A stretch of 64,000 nt of DNA from Lacticaseibacillus saniviri JCM 17471 = DSM 24301 (GCF_001311785.1 NZ_BBBX01000001.1:1-64000); one strand, 5' to 3'. Numbered from the stretch's first letter, positions 6,646-17,104 are shown. Numbers and translations are program-made. Notes: generated by a model not told the origin, from the letters alone.

Positions 6646-8871
6646 ATGGCAGAAGAAATCGAATTAACACAAGCCGATGTCGTTGCTCTTTGTCAGGAAT
6701 ATATGAACCCTGAACATTTGGCCTTCGTACAAAAAGCTTATGATTTTGCGGCTTATGTTCATAAGGAACAGGTCCGCAAATCAGGCGAACCTTACATCAT
6801 TCATCCGATCCAAGTTGCGGGTATCTTGGCGGAACTTAAAATGGATCCTGAAACAGTGGCATCGGGCTATCTGCACGATGTGGTTGAAGATACCAATATT
6901 ACGCTGGGTGATATTCAGGAACTCTTTGGTCGCGATGTGGCGATTATCGTTGACGGCTTAACCAAGCTGAGCAAAGTGACCTATGTGGCGCACAAGGACG
7001 AACTGGCCGAGAATCACCGCAAGATGTTGCTCGCGATGGCCAAGGATTTGCGGGTGATTATGGTCAAATTGGCCGATCGCTTGCACAACATGCGGACCTT
7101 AATGCATTTGCGGCCCGATAAACAGCGGCGCATTGCCAATGAAACCCTCGAAATTTATGCGCCCCTGGCTGATCGCTTAGGGATTAGCACAATCAAGTGG
7201 GAGCTGGAAGATCTCTCCCTGCGTTATTTGAATCCACAACAGTACTATCGCATTGCCCAGTTGATGAACAGCAAGCGGACCGAGCGGGAAGCTTACATTC
7301 AAGCTGCGATTGACGATATTGACCGCGCGTTGGATGGGCTGAACATTCAATACGAAATCTATGGTCGGCCAAAGCATATCTATTCTATCTATAAAAAGAT
7401 GCGCGATAAGCACAAGCAGTTTGACGAGTTATACGACTTGCTAGCGATTCGGGTCATTACCGAATCGATTAAGGACTGTTACGCTGTTCTGGGGGCGATT
7501 CATACCCAATGGAAACCAATGCCAGGTCGCTTCAAGGACTATATCGCGATGCCAAAGGCGAACTTGTACCAAAGTATTCATACCACGGTAATTGGTCCCA
7601 AGGGCAAACCACTCGAAGTGCAGATCCGGACCGAAGAGATGCACCACGTGGCTGAATATGGGGTTGCGGCGCACTGGGCCTACAAAGAAGGGCAAACCAG
7701 TGAGGTCCAACTCGATCAAGCCGGTCAAAAGCTCGACTTGTTCCGCGAAATCCTTGAAATTCAGGATGAGAGTGCGGATGCGGCTGACTTCATGGAAAGT
7801 GTCAAGGGTGACATCTTCTCCGATCGCGTCTATGTGTTCACGCCAAAGGGTGATGTGTATGAGCTCTCAAAGGGCAGTACCCCACTGGATTTTGCCTACT
7901 TGGTGCACACAGAAGTCGGGAATCACTCCGTTGGGGCAAAGATCAATGGCAAAATTGTGCCACTGAATTACCAATTGAAGAACGGTGATATCGTTGAAAT
8001 GCTGACATCCAGCAGCTCAACACCGAGCCGCGATTGGGTCAACTTGGTCTTCACTTCGCGGGCACGAAACAAGATTAAGCGGTACTTCAAGCTTGAAGAC
8101 AAGGAGATCAACGCTGAAAAGGGCCGCGATATGTTGGAACACCAGCTGCAAGAGCTGGGCTTCAACCCCAAAGAATTCATGTCGAAGGAACCGATGGCTG
8201 ATCTGCTCAACCGCATGAATTTCACCACCGAAAATGAATTACTGAGTGCAATTGGTTACGGCGAATACACCTCGTTGGTTGTGGCCAATCGCTTGACCGA
8301 AAAATACCGGAAACAAAAGGCGTTGGACGATCAAAAAGCACGTGAAAAAGAAATCCTCGATCAAAATAAGAAAGTCACGACGGTTTCAAAAGAGAAGACG
8401 AATACTTCTTCCGGGAGTGGCGATGGCGTGCTGATCGAAGGGGTCGACAATTTGCTGGTGCACCTGGCCAAGTGCTGTATGCCTGTGCCCGGTGACGTCA
8501 TTGTCGGTTATGTCACGAAAGGTCGCGGGGTGACTGTGCATCGTAGCGATTGTCCAAATGTGGCCAACTCAACTGAAATGGCTGGTCGTTTGATCGACGT
8601 TGCCTGGGAGAATCCAGACAACCAAAAGCAACTGTACAATGCCGATTTGGAAATTTATGGCTACAACCGCAGTGGCTTGTTGAACGATGTCTTGCAGGCA
8701 TTGAATGCCCAAACCAAGAATCTCAACAACGTGAACGGTCGGGTCGATCACGACAAGATGGCTGATATTCACGTCACGGTCGGTGTTCGCAACTTGGCCC
8801 ACCTGGACAAGTTGATGGATTCGGTCAAAAACATTCCTGATATCTATGAAGTGAAGCGCGATAACGGCTAA
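6646..8871 (+). CDS. relA: bifunctional (p)ppGpp synthetase/hydrolase (Rel)
   Basis: Long RSH enzyme, 741 residues, that makes and degrades (p)ppGpp in the stringent response. Domains in order: HD hydrolase with metal-binding H53 and H77-D78 (HDVVEDT) plus VKLADRLHNMRTL; synthetase with YEIYGRPKHIYSIYKKM and the FKDYIAMPKANLYQSIHTT block; TGS (DRVYVFTPKGDVYELSKGST); a conserved-cysteine region with AKCCMPVPGD; and a C-terminal ACT domain. Both catalytic halves look intact, so it should be bifunctional. The gene is unbroken and followed by dtd, the standard Firmicutes order. Confidence 0.96.
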   Translation: MAEEIELTQADVVALCQEYMNPEHLAFVQKAYDFAAYVHKEQVRKSGEPYIIHPIQVAGILAELKMDPETVASGYLHDVVEDTNITLGDIQELFGRDVAIIVDGLTKLSKVTYVAHKDELAENHRKMLLAMAKDLRVIMVKLADRLHNMRTLMHLRPDKQRRIANETLEIYAPLADRLGISTIKWELEDLSLRYLNPQQYYRIAQLMNSKRTEREAYIQAAIDDIDRALDGLNIQYEIYGRPKHIYSIYKKMRDKHKQFDELYDLLAIRVITESIKDCYAVLGAIHTQWKPMPGRFKDYIAMPKANLYQSIHTTVIGPKGKPLEVQIRTEEMHHVAEYGVAAHWAYKEGQTSEVQLDQAGQKLDLFREILEIQDESADAADFMESVKGDIFSDRVYVFTPKGDVYELSKGSTPLDFAYLVHTEVGNHSVGAKINGKIVPLNYQLKNGDIVEMLTSSSSTPSRDWVNLVFTSRARNKIKRYFKLEDKEINAEKGRDMLEHQLQELGFNPKEFMSKEPMADLLNRMNFTTENELLSAIGYGEYTSLVVANRLTEKYRKQKALDDQKAREKEILDQNKKVTTVSKEKTNTSSGSGDGVLIEGVDNLLVHLAKCCMPVPGDVIVGYVTKGRGVTVHRSDCPNVANSTEMAGRLIDVAWENPDNQKQLYNADLEIYGYNRSGLLNDVLQALNAQTKNLNNVNGRVDHDKMADIHVTVGVRNLAHLDKLMDSVKNIPDIYEVKRDNG

Positions 8872-8886
8872 GTAATTGCGCACAAA

Positions 8887-8928
8887 AAGAAGGCTGGGTG
8901 ACCTATTGTGGGTGTCCCAGCCTTCTTT
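8887..8928 (+). terminator. terminator after rel
   Basis: AAGAAGGCTGGG (8887-8898) pairs perfectly with CCCAGCCTTCTT (8916-8927), with a short T run after it. Confidence 0.8.
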
Positions 8929-8955
8929 GTCATTGTTGTTCTTTTTGTTTATACT
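8927..8955 (+). promoter_or_regulatory. promoter of dtd
   Basis: TTGTCA (8927-8932), 17-base spacer, TATACT (8950-8955). The -35 box overlaps the tail of the rel terminator, so dtd has its own promoter as well as possible read-through. Confidence 0.65.
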
Positions 8956-8998
8956 GGTTTACTAGACGGAAAACTATGTTGAAATGAGGAAGTTAATT

Positions 8999-9448
8999 AT
9001 GCGAGTTGTTGTCCAGCGTGTCTCAGAGGCGGCTGTCAAAATTGATCAAGAAACTGTGGGTGAAATCAAGCAGGGATTCATGTTGCTGGTGGGCGTCGGA
9101 CCTGATGACACCATGACCGATGTGAATTACTTGGTGCGCAAGATTACAAACCTGCGTGTGTTCAGTGATGAAGCCGGCAAAATGAATCTCAGTCTGCGTG
9201 ACATCGATGGCGCCATCTTGTCGATTTCACAGTTCACTTTATTTGCGGACACCAAGAAGGGGAATCGGCCTAGTTTCACGGCTGCGGCGAAACCCGACCT
9301 CGGTCAACAACTGTATGATGCGTTCAATCAAGCGTTGGCGGCCGAGGGCATCACCGTTGAAACCGGTGAATTTGGTGCTGACATGAAGGTGAGCCTGATT
9401 AATGACGGCCCAGTCACAATTCTTTTTGATACAGCAAAGGAAGGTTAG
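8999..9448 (+). CDS. dtd: D-aminoacyl-tRNA deacylase
   Basis: Hydrolyses D-aminoacyl-tRNAs to recycle mischarged tRNA. The 149 residues begin [15 protein letters not shown] and carry the family active-site motifs [20 protein letters not shown] and the C-terminal [11 protein letters not shown] (the Gly-cisPro equivalent region). ATG 8999 is 8 bases after GAGGA; an in-frame ATG at 8984 precedes that site and is rejected. The next gene starts 2 bases after the stop. Confidence 0.95.
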   Translation: MRVVVQRVSEAAVKIDQETVGEIKQGFMLLVGVGPDDTMTDVNYLVRKITNLRVFSDEAGKMNLSLRDIDGAILSISQFTLFADTKKGNRPSFTAAAKPDLGQQLYDAFNQALAAEGITVETGEFGADMKVSLINDGPVTILFDTAKEG

Positions 9449-9450
9449 AC

Positions 9451-10072
9451 ATGCAAAACTTTATTTGGGATTTTGATGGGACGCTGTATGACACCTATCC
9501 GGGCATGATGGCTGCCCTAGTGCAGGTGGCGCAAGAAAACGGTGCGGCTATCGATTCGGCAAAGACCCTGGTGGCCATCAAGGCTGGCTCGATCAAGGAC
9601 TGGCTACAAACCTTCGCAGCTGAACGCGGGCTCGATTACGCCACACTGGACAAACGATTCCATGATCTTGAGGCGACAAAGCTGGGTATGGCCAAACCTT
9701 ATCCGCAAACGGCTGCGCTTCTCCAACAGATTCACGAGCCGGTGGCAATAATCTCTTGATGACACATCGGGATAAGAGTGCCTGGACCTTGCTTGATCGC
9801 GACGGATTTGCGGATTGGTTCTTGGGTGGGGTGACGACTGAGTTACACCTCAAGCGCAAACCAGACCCTGAGGCCATCAACTATCTACTCATGCGATATC
9901 AATTGAATCCTGAAGTGACGGTTATGGTCGGTGACCGCCGACTCGATATTGTGGCAGGACAAAATGCTCACGTGCACACGGCCTACTTTACGTCGATGGA
10001 TTAAACGATGCTCCGATGGCGGATTGGCAAGTTGATCACTTGCAGGATTTAGCCAAGCTGATCAAAGCATAA
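9451..10072 (+). CDS. HAD-family hydrolase, phosphoglycolate-phosphatase-like (two frameshifts)
   Basis: HAD-superfamily phosphatase with the nucleophile motif DFDGTLYD at the N-terminus, a helical cap, a motif III lysine in LHLKRKPDPEAI, and VMVGDRRLDIVAGQNA as motif IV. Two single-base losses break it: at GG 9741-9742 (restored text EPGGNNLLMTHRD) and near 9995 (restored FTSDGLNDAP). The corrected protein is 207 residues, normal for the small HAD group. The substrate is unknown; the family often acts on small phosphate esters. It is co-transcribed with dtd. Confidence 0.85.
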
Positions 10073-10082
10073 ATGGCGCTTT

Positions 10083-10124
10083 GAGCGTGTGCATTTGAAC
10101 TCGCAATTTCTGCGCACATCGCTC
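10083..10124. repeat. hairpin sharing sequence with the palindromic element at 42458
   Basis: GAGCGTGTGC pairs with GCACA and CGCTC across one bulge. The loop side contains TTTGAACTCGCAA, found again at 42461-42473 in the palindrome that interrupts the second hairpin repeat. It may be a decayed copy of the same element. Confidence 0.4.
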
Positions 10125-10158
10125 TTGTTAATCAATACGTGCTGCCGTTTGAAACCAC

Positions 10159-10206
10159 AAACGAGCCTGTGCCAATCCCAACAGGGGGAATGACACAGGC
10201 TCGTTT
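10159..10206. terminator. bidirectional terminator between HAD gene and amidase
   Basis: AAACGAGCCTGTG (10159-10171) pairs with CACAGGCTCGTTT (10194-10206). It lies between converging genes, with a T run on both strands. Confidence 0.8.
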
Positions 10207-10211
10207 TCATA

Positions 10212-11546
10212 TTACTTATCTTTGAAGTAGTTACTCAAGCCCTTCGCGACACGATCCGCCACTTCTTCTTGGTATTGTGGGGAGCTGATTGACTTGAAGT
10301 CCTTACTGTTGTTGATGTAACCCATCTCTAACAGCACGGACGGTTGTGTGTTTTCACGTAAGACTTCAAAGTTACCAAATGCAACCCCGCGATCATCCAG
10401 TGGCAAGCCCTTAAGAGAAGCGCTGAGGTCCGAGGCTAACTGATAGTCTTTGCTGTTATCATAATAATACGTGGTAAAACCAGTTGCGCTGTTGGCTTCT
10501 GGACTCGAATCAAAGTGAATACTGATAAAGGCATCCGCATGAGCTTTAGCCGCCTTAATGGGGCGAGAGGCTAAATCAACGAATGTATCCGTGCTTCGGG
10601 TGAAAATCACATTGGCGCCAGCGTCCTTTAACTTGGCCGCGATGCGTTGTGCCGTTGCTAACGTATACGTTTTTTCATACTTGCCACTCTGAGAGAGTGC
10701 GCCGACATCGGTGCCGCCGTGACCAGGATCGAGCACGATGGTCGCTTCAGATAACTTGGTTGCGGCCTTGGCTTTGGCGGAATTAGGGGTATCGGCGGTC
10801 CAACTTGCCACGTAACCGACCTTATCATCGGCGGTTTGAACCCGATACCAATCATTGCTCTGGCTCAATACGGTTAACTTGGTGCCTTTTTTGACCTGCG
10901 TGATGACCTTTGCATTCATCCCAGCCGCTTCCCGCACATTTGTATCGATACGCGTGGTCACCAGAATGGCATTCTTTGGTTTAGGATCGGCCTTGATTGC
11001 AATCTGTGTGGCGGGGGTCAGCGTCACCGTTTGGTCGGAGACTTTTAATGTATTGCTCTTCACCCAGACAGCTTGGTGATTGTAGTTGAGTTGGCTCCAA
11101 TCGCCATCTTGATAGATGACATTCGCCGTGGCACCGCTCTCGAGGGTCCCGATGACCTGGGACTTGGCATCCGCGTACGCGTAAATTGATGCTTGTTTTG
11201 TCACCGTCGCGATTTTGGCAGAGGTCGTGCTGGCGTCATTGTGATCGATTAACCAACTGGGGACCCAGCCAATTTGGTTACTGGCCAAACGCACCTTGTA
11301 CCACGCGTTGCGATGACCGATGACATCGAGTGCGGTGCCTTGCTTAACTTCGCCCATGGCGGCATAAGTCAGCCCAGGTCCCATGCGTACCGTCACGGTA
11401 TCAGCCTTGACGGTGATTTCGTTATTGGCCGCAAAAACACTGGTCGAGACGGCAGCTAGGCCGAAGGTTAGACTGAGAGCGCCAATCAACGCCCATTTTT
11501 TAATTGAAATTGTTTTGGCATAAAATGGTCTTCCTGTTCGTGACAT
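10212..11546 (-). CDS. secreted N-acetylmuramoyl-L-alanine amidase with three SH3 domains
   Basis: Peptidoglycan hydrolase of 444 residues that cleaves the bond between muramic acid and L-alanine. A basic start and hydrophobic segment (KKWALIGALSLTFGLAAVST) ending near VFAANN form a signal peptide. Three bacterial SH3 domains follow (about 44-104, 112-172, 196-255) for wall binding. The Amidase_3 domain (about 268-441) has zinc ligands in DPGHGG, the following glutamate and ISIHFD, and the catalytic glutamate in LLEMGY. No clear ribosome site precedes the ATG at 11546, so the exact start is uncertain. It is monocistronic and divergent from hisS. Confidence 0.9.
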   Translation of the reverse strand: MSRTGRPFYAKTISIKKWALIGALSLTFGLAAVSTSVFAANNEITVKADTVTVRMGPGLTYAAMGEVKQGTALDVIGHRNAWYKVRLASNQIGWVPSWLIDHNDASTTSAKIATVTKQASIYAYADAKSQVIGTLESGATANVIYQDGDWSQLNYNHQAVWVKSNTLKVSDQTVTLTPATQIAIKADPKPKNAILVTTRIDTNVREAAGMNAKVITQVKKGTKLTVLSQSNDWYRVQTADDKVGYVASWTADTPNSAKAKAATKLSEATIVLDPGHGGTDVGALSQSGKYEKTYTLATAQRIAAKLKDAGANVIFTRSTDTFVDLASRPIKAAKAHADAFISIHFDSSPEANSATGFTTYYYDNSKDYQLASDLSASLKGLPLDDRGVAFGNFEVLRENTQPSVLLEMGYINNSKDFKSISSPQYQEEVADRVAKGLSNYFKDK

Positions 11547-11658
11547 CGGGGGATGCCAATTTTAGTCGGGCGCACTAATGCGCTCACATGCTGGTTCCAT
11601 TATAGCAAATTGCCGCTAAAAGTGAGCAATAAACACCCCAATTTCGTTTGTGCGGTTA

Positions 11659-11687
11659 TTGACAACCCCAAAACAAACCCTTATTCT
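11659..11687 (+). promoter_or_regulatory. promoter of the hisS T-box leader
   Basis: Consensus TTGACA (11659-11664), 17-base spacer, TATTCT (11682-11687), placed just upstream of the T-box leader. Confidence 0.7.
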
Positions 11688-11689
11688 TA

Positions 11690-11885
11690 GGTAAAACATC
11701 CAGTGCCAGTGAGAAAGCAGGATAGATCGTCATGCAGCGATTCGGGGAGAGTGTGAGCCCGATAGAGATCGAAAAGACACTTTTGAGGCAGATCGGCTTA
11801 CCACCGTTATCGGTTTGAGTAAAACAGTAAGGTGGTACCGTGCATTGCACCCTTCGTTCATATTTGAGCGAGGGGTGTTTTTTAC
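11690..11885 (+). ncRNA. T-box riboswitch for hisS-aspS
   Basis: tRNA-sensing leader. The T-box core AAGGTGGTACCG is at 11829-11840. Directly after it comes an intrinsic terminator: CACCCTTCG (11848-11856) with CGAGGGGTG (11869-11877) and a T6 run. The upstream part (from about 11700, GTGAGAAAGCAGGATAGATCG) has the look of stem I. Uncharged tRNA should favour antitermination. I could not fix the specifier codon by eye, so tRNA-His versus tRNA-Asp is open. Confidence 0.9.
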
Positions 11886-11907
11886 TGGAGAAATTGGAGG
11901 AAACCAT

Positions 11908-13191
11908 ATGTATCAACGACCAAAGGGCACTGCAGATATTTTACCGGCTCAAAGTGGCCAGTGGCAAAAGATTGAAGCCACCGCGCGCCAGGTATTCAGT
12001 CGCTACCAGTATCAAGAAATTCGTACCCCGATTTTTGAAAATTACGAGGTTTTTGCCCGCAGTGCGGGGGATACCAGCGATATCGTGACTAAGGAAATGT
12101 ATACGTTTGAAGACAAGGGTAAGCGCATGATGGCACTGCGGCCAGAAGGCACTGCCGGTGTTGTTCGGGCCTACGTGGAAAACAAACTCTATGGGCCTGA
12201 ATTCACCAAGCCATATAAGGTCTACTACATGGGACCAATGTTCCGTTATGAACGGCCACAATCAGGCCGTCAGCGCCAATTCCACCAAATTGGGGTAGAA
12301 GCATTCGGGTCTGAGTCACCAGCTTTAGACGCCGAAACAATCGCTATGGCGGAGGATTTGCTGACCCAATTGGGTGCGCGCAACGTCAAGGTGGTTATCA
12401 ATACGCTGGGCGATCCAGAATCTCGCGAAGCCTATCATGCCGCCCTGATTGCTTATTTGACACCATTTAAGGATGAACTATCTGAAGACTCAAAAATCCG
12501 ACTGGAAAAGAATCCATTGCGGATCTTGGACAGTAAGGACAAGCATGACCAAGAAATCGTCGCCAATGCGCCACAAATTCTGGATTTCTTATCAGAAGCT
12601 GCCAGTGCGCACTTTGAGGCCGTGAAGACTTATCTGACTGACTTACATATTCCTTTTGAAGTGGATGCCACCATGGTCCGTGGGTTGGATTATTACAACC
12701 ACACCATTTTTGAAGTGATGAGTGATGACCCTGCCTTTGGCGGTGGGTTCACCACAATTCTGGCCGGTGGGCGCTATAACGGGCTGGTTGAAGAACTCGG
12801 TGGGCCAGCCACACCTGGCGTTGGTTTCGGGATGGGTGTTGAACGCCTGTTGCTGTTGATGCAAGACACTGTTGTTGCCCCCGTATTACCAGCCTACATC
12901 GTGACGATTGATGACAGTGCCATTCCAACAGCGCTGCAATTAGCCACAGCGATTCGGCGCAGTGGGTACGGTGTCGACCTCGATTACATGGGCAAGAAGG
13001 CAAAGGGGCAATTCAAGGCGGCTAATAAGGCCAATGCTCAGTTAGTCTTAACGCTCGGCGAAAGCGAACTCGAGACAAAGACAGCACAGGTCAAGAACAT
13101 GGCCTCTGGTGAACAAGTGGGTGTCAGTTTTGATCGCTTGATGAGTGATTTTGAGACCGTGTATCACGAATTAATGGGAGGAGAACAATAA
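11908..13191 (+). CDS. hisS: histidyl-tRNA synthetase
   Basis: Class II synthetase charging tRNA-His, 427 residues. Motif 1 region follows [16 protein letters not shown]. Motif 2 is in [20 protein letters not shown]. The histidine-binding signature is [13 protein letters not shown] with GGGRYNGL-like [14 protein letters not shown], and motif 3 is [14 protein letters not shown]-terminal anticodon-binding domain completes it. ATG 11908 has TTGGAGGAAACC immediately upstream and lies just beyond the T-box terminator. The frame is intact. It is followed 1 base later by aspS. Confidence 0.96.
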   Translation: MYQRPKGTADILPAQSGQWQKIEATARQVFSRYQYQEIRTPIFENYEVFARSAGDTSDIVTKEMYTFEDKGKRMMALRPEGTAGVVRAYVENKLYGPEFTKPYKVYYMGPMFRYERPQSGRQRQFHQIGVEAFGSESPALDAETIAMAEDLLTQLGARNVKVVINTLGDPESREAYHAALIAYLTPFKDELSEDSKIRLEKNPLRILDSKDKHDQEIVANAPQILDFLSEAASAHFEAVKTYLTDLHIPFEVDATMVRGLDYYNHTIFEVMSDDPAFGGGFTTILAGGRYNGLVEELGGPATPGVGFGMGVERLLLLMQDTVVAPVLPAYIVTIDDSAIPTALQLATAIRRSGYGVDLDYMGKKAKGQFKAANKANAQLVLTLGESELETKTAQVKNMASGEQVGVSFDRLMSDFETVYHELMGGEQ

Positions 13192-13192
13192 T

Positions 13193-14961
13193 ATGAGTAA
13201 ACGCACAATGTATGCGGGCGATGTCACCCGTGATCAATTGGATCAAACTGTGACATTAAAGGGCTGGGTCCAAAAACGCCGCAGCTTAGGGAACTTAATC
13301 TTCATCGATCTCCGCGATCGTGAAGGTATTGTTCAATTAGTCTTTTCAACGGAATTTGGTGCCGATGCGTTGGCCGTTGCTGACACTTTGCGGGCCGAAT
13401 ACGTGATTGAAGCGACAGGGGTGGTCAAGGCACGTGATGCTGCCGCTGTGAACAAGAAGATGAAAACCGGTGAGATCGAAGTTGAAGTCTCCGACCTGAC
13501 AATTTTGAACAAGTCAAAGACACCACCATTCTATATTGAAGACGGTGTGGCTGTTTCTGAAGAGACTAAGTTGAAGTATCGCTACCTCGACTTACGCCGT
13601 CCAGAGATGCAACAAGCATTGATTAAGCGTGCCAAAATCATGCAAAGTGCGCACCGCTATCTCGATCAAGAGGGCTTTATTGATATTGAAACCCCAACCT
13701 TGACCGCCAGCACACCTGAAGGCGCCCGTGACTACTTGGTACCTTCACGGATCTATCCAGGTAGCTTCTATGCTTTGCCACAATCACCACAACTGTTCAA
13801 ACAGTTGTTGATGGGCGCCGGCTTTGATCGGTACTACCAAATCGCGCGTTGTTTCCGTGACGAAGATCTGCGTGGCGATCGTCAACCTGAATTCACCCAA
13901 ATCGATTTGAAACCAGCTTCTTAACCGCTGAAGAAATCCAAGATATCATGGAAGGCCTTGTTGCTAAAATCATGCACGATGTTCAAGGCGTTGATGTGCA
14001 ACTCCCATTCCCACGCATGGAATGGCAAGAAGCCATGGATCGTTTTGGCTCCGATAAGCCAGACTTACGCTTTGATATGGAAATCCAAGATGTTTCTGAC
14101 CTGGTCAAAGACTCTGCCTTTAAGGTCTTTGCTGGCGCGGTTGCTAATGGCGGCCAAGTGCGCGCATTGGTTGTTCCTGGTGGCGCAGAAGCTTATTCAC
14201 GTAAGAAGATTGATGAACAACAGGAATACATCAAGCGCTTCGGTGCTAAGGGACTCGCTTGGCTCAAAGTCACTGACGATGGCGTGAGTGGCCCAATTGC
14301 CAAATTCTTTGAAGATGATACCTTGGTCAAGGCGCTCGATGCCAAGGCCGGCGACTTACTGGTCTTTGTTGCCGATCAACCCCATGTGGTTGCCGATAGT
14401 CTGGGTTACCTGCGGACGCACTTTGCTCACGACTTAGGCTTAATTGACGAAAACAGCTACAAGTTTGTCTGGATCGTGAACTGGCCATTATTTGAATATG
14501 ATGAAGGGATTGAACGCTGGGTTTCAGCGCACCACCCATTCACCATGCCTAATGAGGAAGATGTGGCATTGCTCGACACCGATCCACACAAGGCTCACGC
14601 CCAAAGTTATGACTTGGTCTTGAACGGCTACGAATTGGGTAGTGGTTCAATCCGGATCCATACACGTGAAATCCAAGAAAAGATGCTCAAGGCACTGGAC
14701 TTCACCCCAGAACGTGCGCAAAAGGCGTTCGGATTCTTATTAGAAGCCTTAGACTACGGTTTTCCACCTCATGGCGGGATGGCAATCGGCTTAGATCGCT
14801 TGTCCATGTTGCTTGCCGGTAAGGATAACATTCGTGATGTCATTGCCTTTCCTAAGAACAGTAAGGCGAGTGAACCAATGACTAACGCGCCAACACCAGT
14901 CGCAACAGCCCAACTCGAAGAACTCGGGTTAGATGTCCGCGCTGATGAGGACCAGAATTAA
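13193..14961 (+). CDS. aspS: aspartyl-tRNA synthetase (frameshifted in this sequence)
   Basis: Class IIb synthetase charging tRNA-Asp. The N-terminal OB-fold anticodon domain (about 1-105) contains [20 protein letters not shown]. Then come motif 2 ([18 protein letters not shown]), the bacterial insertion domain, and motif 3 ([15 protein letters not shown]). One G is missing at 13909; restoring it changes DLKPAS(stop) to [18 protein letters not shown] and gives 589 residues, the normal bacterial length. An essential enzyme broken at one base argues for a read error. Co-regulated with hisS by the T-box. Confidence 0.95.
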
Positions 14962-14975
14962 GAAACAATTAAATT

Positions 14976-15001
14976 GTTTACAATCTAATTAGGGTGTAAA
15001 C
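14976..15001. promoter_or_regulatory. inverted repeat upstream of msrB, possible operator
   Basis: Perfect 7-base inverted repeat GTTTACA-N12-TGTAAAC in an AT-rich segment 20 bases before the msrB start. The spacing puts the half sites about two helical turns apart, as for a dimeric regulator. It may overlap the msrB promoter, for which I see no convincing -35/-10 pair. Confidence 0.4.
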
Positions 15002-15020
15002 TAACGGAGAGGTGAGGAAT

Positions 15021-15449
15021 ATGCAAAAAGACAAAGAAGCACTCCGTCAACAGTTAACGCCTGAACAGTATGCGGTCACACAAGAAGCGGCCACCGAACG
15101 ACCTTTCTCTGGTGAATATGATGATTTCGATCAACCAGGAATCTTCGTTGATGTGGTCAGTGGTGAACCACTCTTCTCATCACTCGACAAGTATGATGCG
15201 GGTTGTGGATGGCCATCATTCACAAAACCGATCGACAAACTCAAAGAACATCGCGACCAGAGTTTTGGTATGGAACGCGTAGAAGTGCGCAGTAAGGAAG
15301 CTGGTTCACACTTGGGACACGTCTTCACGGACGGTCCAGTAGCCGAGGGTGGCCTACGTTACTGCATCAATTCCGCAGCACTACGTTTCGTCCCAGCTGA
15401 TCAATTAGAATCAGAAGGCTATGGTCAATACGCGGCATGGTTTAAATAA
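15021..15449 (+). CDS. msrB: peptide-methionine (R)-S-oxide reductase
   Basis: Reduces the R form of methionine sulfoxide in proteins. 142 residues with the MsrB marks: [32 protein letters not shown] and the catalytic cysteine in [11 protein letters not shown]. There are no CxxC zinc pairs, so it appears to be the zinc-free subtype. ATG 15021 follows GGAGAGGTGAGGAAT. msrA follows 22 bases after the stop, forming an msrB-msrA oxidative-repair operon. Confidence 0.95.
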   Translation: MQKDKEALRQQLTPEQYAVTQEAATERPFSGEYDDFDQPGIFVDVVSGEPLFSSLDKYDAGCGWPSFTKPIDKLKEHRDQSFGMERVEVRSKEAGSHLGHVFTDGPVAEGGLRYCINSAALRFVPADQLESEGYGQYAAWFK

Positions 15450-15471
15450 TTGCGTTAAAGGGGGATTTTTC

Positions 15472-15993
15472 ATGGCAGAAGCAACAGCAATTTTTGCAGG
15501 TGGCTGTTTTTGGTGCATGGTGAAGCCGTTCGATACTTTTCCTGGCATCAATAAGGTGATTTCTGGGTATACGGGTGGGCACGTGCCTAATCCAACCTAT
15601 GAACAGGTCGCTAGTCACACGACGGGCCACACTGAGGCCGTTGAAATCAATTACGATCCTAGCCAAGTGAGTTACGCTGACTTGGTTGAGATTTACTGGC
15701 AACAGACAGATCCCACCGATGCAATGGGACAATTTCAAGATCGCGGCGACAACTATCGGCCGGTGATTTATTACCAGACCGAAGCTGAAAAAGCGATTGC
15801 GGAAGCTTCTCGCGCTAAGTTGGCTGCGAGTGGCCGATTCAAAGAACCCATTGTGACGACAATTGAACCCGCGCAACCATTCTATCCAGCAGAAGATTAC
15901 CACCAGGACTTTTACAAGAAGAATCCTGAACGCTTCGAAATGGAAGAGATGGGTGGCCGCAGTCAATTTATTCGCGACAAGTGGCAACAATAA
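15472..15993 (+). CDS. msrA: peptide-methionine (S)-S-oxide reductase
   Basis: Reduces the S form of methionine sulfoxide. 173 residues; the catalytic GGCFWC (Cys12) is near the N-terminus, followed by [16 protein letters not shown], the [19 protein letters not shown] block and [17 protein letters not shown]. No extra C-terminal resolving cysteine is visible after the domain. AAAGGGGGA precedes the ATG. It is the second gene of the msrB-msrA unit and ends at a strong terminator. A second, differently built MsrA lies at 19875-20713. Confidence 0.95.
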   Translation: MAEATAIFAGGCFWCMVKPFDTFPGINKVISGYTGGHVPNPTYEQVASHTTGHTEAVEINYDPSQVSYADLVEIYWQQTDPTDAMGQFQDRGDNYRPVIYYQTEAEKAIAEASRAKLAASGRFKEPIVTTIEPAQPFYPAEDYHQDFYKKNPERFEMEEMGGRSQFIRDKWQQ

Positions 15994-16000
15994 AATAGTT

Positions 16001-16052
16001 GAAGGCGTCAATGACAACACCCGCAAGGGGAAGTCATCGACGCCTTCTTTTT
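16001..16052 (+). terminator. terminator after msrA
   Basis: GAAGGCGTCAATGAC (16001-16015) pairs with GTCATCGACGCCTTC (16033-16047), one mismatch, then a T run. Confidence 0.8.
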
Positions 16053-16173
16053 GTGTCCCAGGATTATTGTTATTTCTTTCATAGATGGGAACACGTTAAT
16101 GAAAATGCATCATTTACTCCGGAATGGTTGTGTTATACTGAGACCACTATGAAACAAAGGGGTTTTGGGAGTT

Positions 16174-17092
16174 ATGCAAGAAATCGATCAGATTATTCGG
16201 CGCCATCAAAACTGGAGCCGATTCACTGCCGCATTCTTTTACAGTATCTGTGTGGCAGTTGCGCTGAATATGTTTTGGGAACCGGGTGGGGTTTTGCCAG
16301 TGGGATTACCGGGGCGGCACAGTTAGTCGCTTCAGTCGTTCGTCGTTGGTTTACGTCTCGATTCCGACACCATTTGGCGTTGTTGCCGCGGATCAAATTT
16401 TTTCAACCGGGACCATGTTATTCATCTTGAACGTGCCATTATTTGTGGTCGGTTGGCGTAAAATTGGGCATCGCTTCACGCTGTTTACCATTCTCGCAGT
16501 TGTCTTATCCACCATTATGATTCGGGTCTTGGGCATTCTGACACCTTTGACCAGAGATCCTATCGTCTGTGGGATTTTTGGAGCCGTCGTCAACGGTCTC
16601 GGGACAGGGTTCGCACTGCGGAACGGAATCTCAACCGGTGGCCTCGACATCCTGGGGATTGTTTTACGAAAGAAAACCGGTCGTTCCGTTGGGACCATCA
16701 ATATCGCCTTCAACATCTTAATCATTTTCCTGGCTGGATTCGTTAACGATTGGCCACATGCGTTGTATTCTGCTTTGGCTATTTTTATCAATGGTAAGGT
16801 GATGGATTCACTCTATACCAGTCAACAGCGCTTGCAGGTCATGATTGTGACGACCAAGCGCCGCGAAGTGGTCAACGAGATTCAAAACACGCTGCGACGT
16901 GGGATTACAATTGTGCACGACGTTGAAGGGGCCTTTAAGCACGAGGAAATGACCATTCTGTTCACGATTATTTCACGGGCTGAGATGTATGATCTGGAAC
17001 AGGCCATGCAACACAGTGATCCATACGCCTTTGTTTCGATCACAGAGTCGGTTAAGATCTTAGGCCGCTTCTACGAGCCGCAGTCAGATTAG
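16174..17092 (+). CDS. YitT family membrane protein 1 (two frameshifts)
   Basis: YitT/DUF161 membrane protein with a C-terminal DUF2179 cytosolic domain, about 306 residues after correction. Visible parts: N-terminal MQEIDQIIRRHQNW, FASGITGAAQLVASVV, STGTMLFILNVPLFVVGWRK, the ALRNGISTGGLDIL re-entrant-like motif, and the DUF2179 end RRGITIVHDVEGAF...MTILFTIISRAEMYDL. Two T's are missing, at 16292-16295 and at 16350-16352. The family's transported solute, if any, is unknown. It precedes nfo by 12 bases and has a paralogue at 35110. Confidence 0.88.
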
Positions 17093-17104
17093 TGAGGCAT
17101 ACAT

